The notes below the pieces were generated by a model. That model did no database searches, was not told the origin of the DNA, and saw nothing but the letters and a program-made list of their open reading frames with translations. The translations under genes and the position numbers were made by a program. From assembly GCF_002443255.2 (NCBI RefSeq), contig NW_019211456.1, positions 1,110,858 through 1,174,857 of the forward strand: DNA of 64,000 bases, written 5' to 3'. The DNA comes from Varroa destructor. Its lineage: Eukaryota > Arthropoda > Arachnida > Mesostigmata > Varroidae. Shown here piece by piece: positions 59,570 through 64,000 of this stretch; within the stretch, counting starts at the first letter, position 1; every line of letters starts with the position of its first letter.

Positions 59570-61780
59570 TATAGAATAGAGATATGTTCGATTCGAGTTG
59601 GGCTGCAAAAATATATACCATAGAAGCCCGTTTTATAACAGCAGTAGAGAGAAAAATGCTTGAAACAGTGCCTAATCAATGATATAGCTGTATTTAATTT
59701 TTACATTATGGTTTAATCATCTTGGAGTTGATTACTGTTACATATCGCGGAAGGGTTCTCAGTGCCAGTAAAAGATAAGATCCGCAGCGACTATGTGCGT
59801 ACAGACAATAAAAAAATCCCATTGAAATACTGCAAGCGTAAAGGAGCTCTTGCTGATTGCTCACGTATACTTGACAAAGAACAACTTTTGCTCCACGAAT
59901 GACATTATCCATCATTTTCGGTCACCGATATCAGATACATCTGAAGATTTGTAGTGCTGTCCCTTTAAATTCGACGCCCATCTTTAAATATATTGACCGG
60001 GGCTTTCTTAATATTACATTAGGAATAGTATATTAAGCCAGTTCAGTCAGTAGATGGTGGTCTGGCGAAGCGATGACGAGGTTATTTACTGGAGGCGCCC
60101 AAATTGCCGATAGTTCGTCGTATCCTTTAAGAAGAAAATAGATCAAAGCGACTTCGATTAAGATACCGACCTTTCGCCTGTCTATGTATACACTATTTAT
60201 TGTTATCGCTGACACAGTCGTGGAGCTTGAGGTCCTTCCTTGAAACGAGCGAATCCATCTTTGAATTAAATGTCGTCGCAGATGGCATATATTCTTTTTC
60301 CAGAAACAAAAGCCACTCAATGCCGGAAATCCTATTTCAAGTCTCTTATAGCCTCTCTGCGACGATGGCGCGGACCTGAAGAAACTCGATGCTAAAGAAA
60401 AACGACCAATTCATTGTAGATGAGTAACGCCTCTTCACACGAAGATCGTGGGTCTGAGGTAAGTCCTATAAACAAGCCTAGCTCAGGCTGCCGAAAGGTG
60501 GCAAGCAAGTTTCAGTGATGATCTAAAGGTTCATTGAGGTTTTGGATCTACCGCGTGGTTCTTTGAAGTTATTTTTAGTCCACGATATACTCACTATAAA
60601 AAATAAGGCGAAAAAACTTTAGCAATGTTTGATGTTCGCTGAGTTGATCCACTGATTTCGGCAACCGGATTCAACCGGTGTTCGAAAAAAGGTTATGGAA
60701 TAGGCCGAATCGCTGATCGAACAGCGTAATTATAATACCAAGCGGTGTAGGGAGGCGAATATCAGCGGGTTGTGGCCCGAATGACGCGGAAACAACTTTC
60801 GTCATGGGACGTTTACCTCTAGCCAAGGCAGCTACCTTTCCGTAGTCACTATATGAACGCTTTTTTATCACGGTCTTAAGAACAAAGAGCGTTAACGCTG
60901 GGACAATTTGTCGGTTCCCATCTGTTCCTTAATGCCTACGGTGGTGATAATGATGACGGCGGTAATAAGGTATCAGCAGTCTTTCACAATCTTGTATTGC
61001 CATAGCATTTGGTAGCATGTTGGTCGATATGTATTATATATTAGGTACTATTATCTCATAATGAACGGAAACGATATAATATTGTATTGTAGGCATCTAG
61101 CGTTAAGACAAAAACAGTAGGAAGTAATAGAAAATTCCTAACCTAGCCTAAAACAACAGAGATCGAGTCTGTCGAGGGTCTGACAGATGATCAGTCAAAC
61201 ATGGCTGGCTGCGGCAGGAAGGCCTTGCCATCACCGCTGATATTTTTTATCTCATCGGATTACCTGATAGTCTGATCAACGAGACACTGATCCAGAAGCA
61301 AGAGTTGTCCAATTTGTAGAAAACAAGATGACGCATCATGGCGAAACGAGCAGCTGAGTATGTATTTCAATGTTATCATAGTAAATGGTTTTACATTAAC
61401 CTGAATTATTCACGCATTCAATTGAGTACTGTGCAATCTCCTAAACAAGGATCGATTAAATAGCCTTTTAGCTACATGATAGCGGTACATACTTGTGGAT
61501 AATCAAGAATTTGAATTGTCGCAATTATTGTCGGGATTTTGTTCAATCAGCGTCGGCAAGGCCCATTTTAGTATCGCTGTTGTTACCGTGGGTTTGATTG
61601 CCACTTTTGCTGAACCTCTACCCTTAATGGGTAACTTTCCGTGCGTCGTCTGCGCACCAACGCATGCGTTTATGTGTGGTTATATTCGTTAGTATGTCTG
61701 TGTTTGATAAAACAAAGCGTATCTGATGCTCGATTGTGTTATCCGAAGTTCATTGGGCCGTAGCTATTACTTTTTGAACA
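59570..61780. other. no gene recognised
   Basis: At 60420-60458 an ATG opens 13 codons (MSNASSHEDRGSE) straight into a perfect donor, GAG|GTAAGT. Its onward exon, if any, is not identified. The rest is AT-rich and plain. Confidence 0.4.
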
Positions 61781-61808
61781 AAATGGGGGTTTGCGGCAGC
61801 GGTTGACG

Positions 61809-62051
61809 ATGCTCTTGAAGTTGCTTTTTCGTCTCCTTCTGCTGGTCCTGCTATTGCTGCTAGTCCTGCGGCTATGGTGCCTCGCCGCTGCCTTCGTCAA
61901 CATCGTCGTAGCGGATGTATGTACCTGCTCCGATGGCACGGAGACTCAGAGAGCGAGGACCGAACGTCTGTGTTCTGTGCATCTATCCACCCTTTCTCTT
62001 CCCTATAGGGACAGTTGTTTTCGCTTCTGTGGCAGACGAATCGGCGGATGA
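61809..62051 (+). CDS. hypothetical small cysteine-containing secreted-peptide-like frame, 80 codons
   Basis: The frame begins with ATG and a very hydrophobic leader of about 35 residues (MLLKLLFRLLLLVLLLLL onward) ending in a small-residue stretch (FVNIVVA), like a signal peptide. The remaining 45 residues hold five cysteines (DVCTCSDG, LCSVH, CFRFC) and end with CGRRIGG, which contains an amidation/dibasic-type site. I match it to no known peptide family. The leader is encoded by CTG/CTC-rich triplets typical of low-complexity DNA nearby, so a chance frame is likely. Confidence 0.15.
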   Translation: MLLKLLFRLLLLVLLLLLVLRLWCLAAAFVNIVVADVCTCSDGTETQRARTERLCSVHLSTLSLPYRDSCFRFCGRRIGG

Positions 62052-64000
62052 ACTGTCGCTACCGTGGCAGTCGCCCCTGCCGCTATCTCCCGTATCACCC
62101 TACTGCTGTTGCTGCTGCCTGTGACGCTGTCTATGTCTTTATATACCTATGATGTAGTCTATGTAACTATCCTACTGTGACACCAGGCGCAGAATTAGGG
62201 AGACGCTTTCAAGCGTAACGTTGTCGCCGTCAGTGAGCTGCAGCGGCAGCAGCAGAACTACTCAGTGAGAAGAGTCATGCAATCCACCATTCAGCGCCTT
62301 CCTCTAGCGTAGTGTGAGCAAGCGACCAGACAAACCCAGTCAGACGTCGGTTGAAGTTGGCGCCGTTTGTTAGTCGTACCTAATGCCGTCGAGATTCATG
62401 CCGCTACCGTTGTTGCCGCTGTCTGGATAACTCCACCACTTTACCCTCGTTACAACAAACCTACATATTATTTTTTCATTTTCAAACCGATGAAAGGAAG
62501 TCACCGTATTTCTGGCAAAATGACGCTCCTGTCACATCGAATGAGGCTATATGGACTATCAGGCACTATACAGGTCCATACAATTACGGAAATAGCGTCT
62601 CTTTGTATACATCGACGACGCTAAGGATCGAATGAAAGCTTTCACGATTTACCCCTCTAAGAGGTTTTAGCTTAAATTCGGAACGAAAAAGAGGAATAGA
62701 TTTTTAGCCCTTTGAAACTAGCTAGTTTATTTAATAATAAATGGTAGTGATACATATTGTACCAAATCAGTAGCAACTTATTGCACATACAACTCACACT
62801 TAATCATCATATTTTTCCTATTTTCGGTTCTTTAGCTAAATATGTTTCGTCCTATTCCAGCCCGACACGTTTCCGGAATGGTTTTTTAGCCGTAAGGCAC
62901 CGGCGGCCAGCCCGAGCATTCATTTGAAAATCGAAAGCTTCTAGTATTAGAGATCGGCCCTGCAAATCTCGTTGGAGTACGGCCGTTTGTGACCCGATAT
63001 TTACAAAGTTTTGCGATACCGTCGTTGCTGATAAACTTTTCTCGTCACAGTAATAGCTCTATCGGTGTACATATACGATTGTTCAGCAACCGTACGTCTA
63101 AACACTGAGCGCTACGCAGTTGAACAAGGCTTGATTAGCGATCTGGTTAAGGAAGTCCGGCACAAGCTCCTCCTTCACATGCAGAAGACTTATTATCGTC
63201 TGGTATTAGAAGATTTTTTATTTCGGCCACAAACTGCTTTTGAGAAGTGTGGTTCCCGTCGCCAACTGCTCAAAAGTGGCTCGTTAGGGTGACACCAGTG
63301 CAAGCCAGGTCGCTGTTGAAAAGCTGAGGAACACGATTGTCAAGGGTGACACCGCGGGAGAGAACGATCATAGCCAACAAACTGAAATCGTCTTGGCAGT
63401 CTTCAGCTAATAAATAATAATGTAATAAATAATGCTCTGCATCGGCGGACGCCCTAACATGCCGAATTGCTTTTTACAGGCAGTCGGCGATCTCTTGGTA
63501 AGACGGCGGTACCACGTGTGTAGCGCGATGATTTCGAGCGGTAGCGCTTCACGCAGCGGGAGTGCTCACGAGATCGCTCAGGAGTTCCTTCTTAAAAATC
63601 GATGCATAGACAAAGTTGATAAAAACAAAAATTCTTAATATCATTGCAAATCTTCAGACTTCCTAGGGTGCGAGGTAACAATGTAAGGTGTCACAATAGG
63701 TAAACTCAAATATAGCGTAGAGATTGAACGGTGAATCTCGCAAACTTGCTCTATCTTTTTATTTACTTTTATGTGATGAAACGCGTTCGTGCTCAAACGG
63801 AATACAGGACATAGAGCAACATGTTTTAGTTAGTGCTACATATTTACGCCATTTTATTTTTTATATATTTCTAGTACTATAGTGGCCCTAGCTGTAAGCT
63901 TTCATGAGACAATTTGTTAGCGTCTCTGTCATCATTGTTAATTATCTCATATATCTTTTTTTAGAGTCTTGTTCGGACCTCACGTTCGACGACGGATATG
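62052..64000. other. no gene recognised; even-composition block 62860-63640
   Basis: Triplet-rich to about 62330. From 62860 to 63640 the composition is more even and two frames (63065-63292, 63432-63638) are open without a recognised domain. GGGTGACACC occurs twice, near 63288 and 63343. It could be a decayed element or part of a gene running off the right edge. Confidence 0.35.

Noticed and set aside
1..64000. CRISPR arrays, operons, ribosome-binding sites
   Set aside because: The DNA is spliced eukaryotic sequence. No regularly spaced repeats of array type were seen.

Overview
This window is eukaryotic nuclear DNA, about 40% GC by eye, with compact spliced genes at the left and a long gene-poor stretch at the right. 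An arthropod is the best guess, and a mite or tick would fit the gene structures. The only direct pointer is a short interstitial run of TTAGG, the ancestral arthropod telomere unit, at 49145-49164. Species and clade are inference.

The left quarter (1-16264) holds three conserved genes whose exons I could join with matching phases and intact splice signals. The 3' end of ATG7 (autophagy E1-like enzyme) runs on + from 246 to 5585 and includes the catalytic cysteine codon. WBP11 (splicing factor, proline-rich) is complete on - from 11979 to 7469 in five coding exons. ARP6/ACTR6 (nuclear actin-related protein of the SWR1/SRCAP chromatin remodeller) is complete on + from 13005 to 16264 in seven coding exons. 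ATG7 and WBP11 converge. WBP11 and ARP6 diverge from about 1 kb of shared upstream DNA, which may be a bidirectional promoter. The three are housekeeping genes from different pathways and need not act together.

From 16.3 kb to the right end I find no conserved single-copy gene. Recognisable material is decayed mobile DNA: a Ty3/gypsy-like LTR element on - (about 17.87-20.08 kb) with broken reverse transcriptase and integrase frames, a LINE-like reverse transcriptase relic on + (about 25.9-27.5 kb), a second possible LINE fragment at 59.2-59.6 kb, and three copies of what looks like one tRNA-derived SINE (40.50, 47.95 and 51.58 kb). There are also near-perfect palindromes, short tandem repeats, a block of different composition at 32.7-34.7 kb, and triplet-rich or purine-rich stretches (35.0-35.8, 43.0-46.7, 53.0-53.3, 55.5-56.3, 58.9-59.2, 61.8-62.3 kb). 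These last could be promoters, 5' UTRs or enhancers of genes outside the window.

The observations most worth checking are: a 16-bp perfect inverted repeat that buries the 5' splice site of the ATG7 catalytic exon; an unusually high share of acceptors of the form AG|GT; a ratchet-like AG|GTAAGC site just upstream of ARP6; a 30-bp near-perfect palindrome at 24.8 kb; the SINE family; and a few small open frames with start, splice or signal-peptide features (39.0-39.8, 58.8-59.1, 61.8-62.1 kb). I did not find a convincing new multi-gene system.
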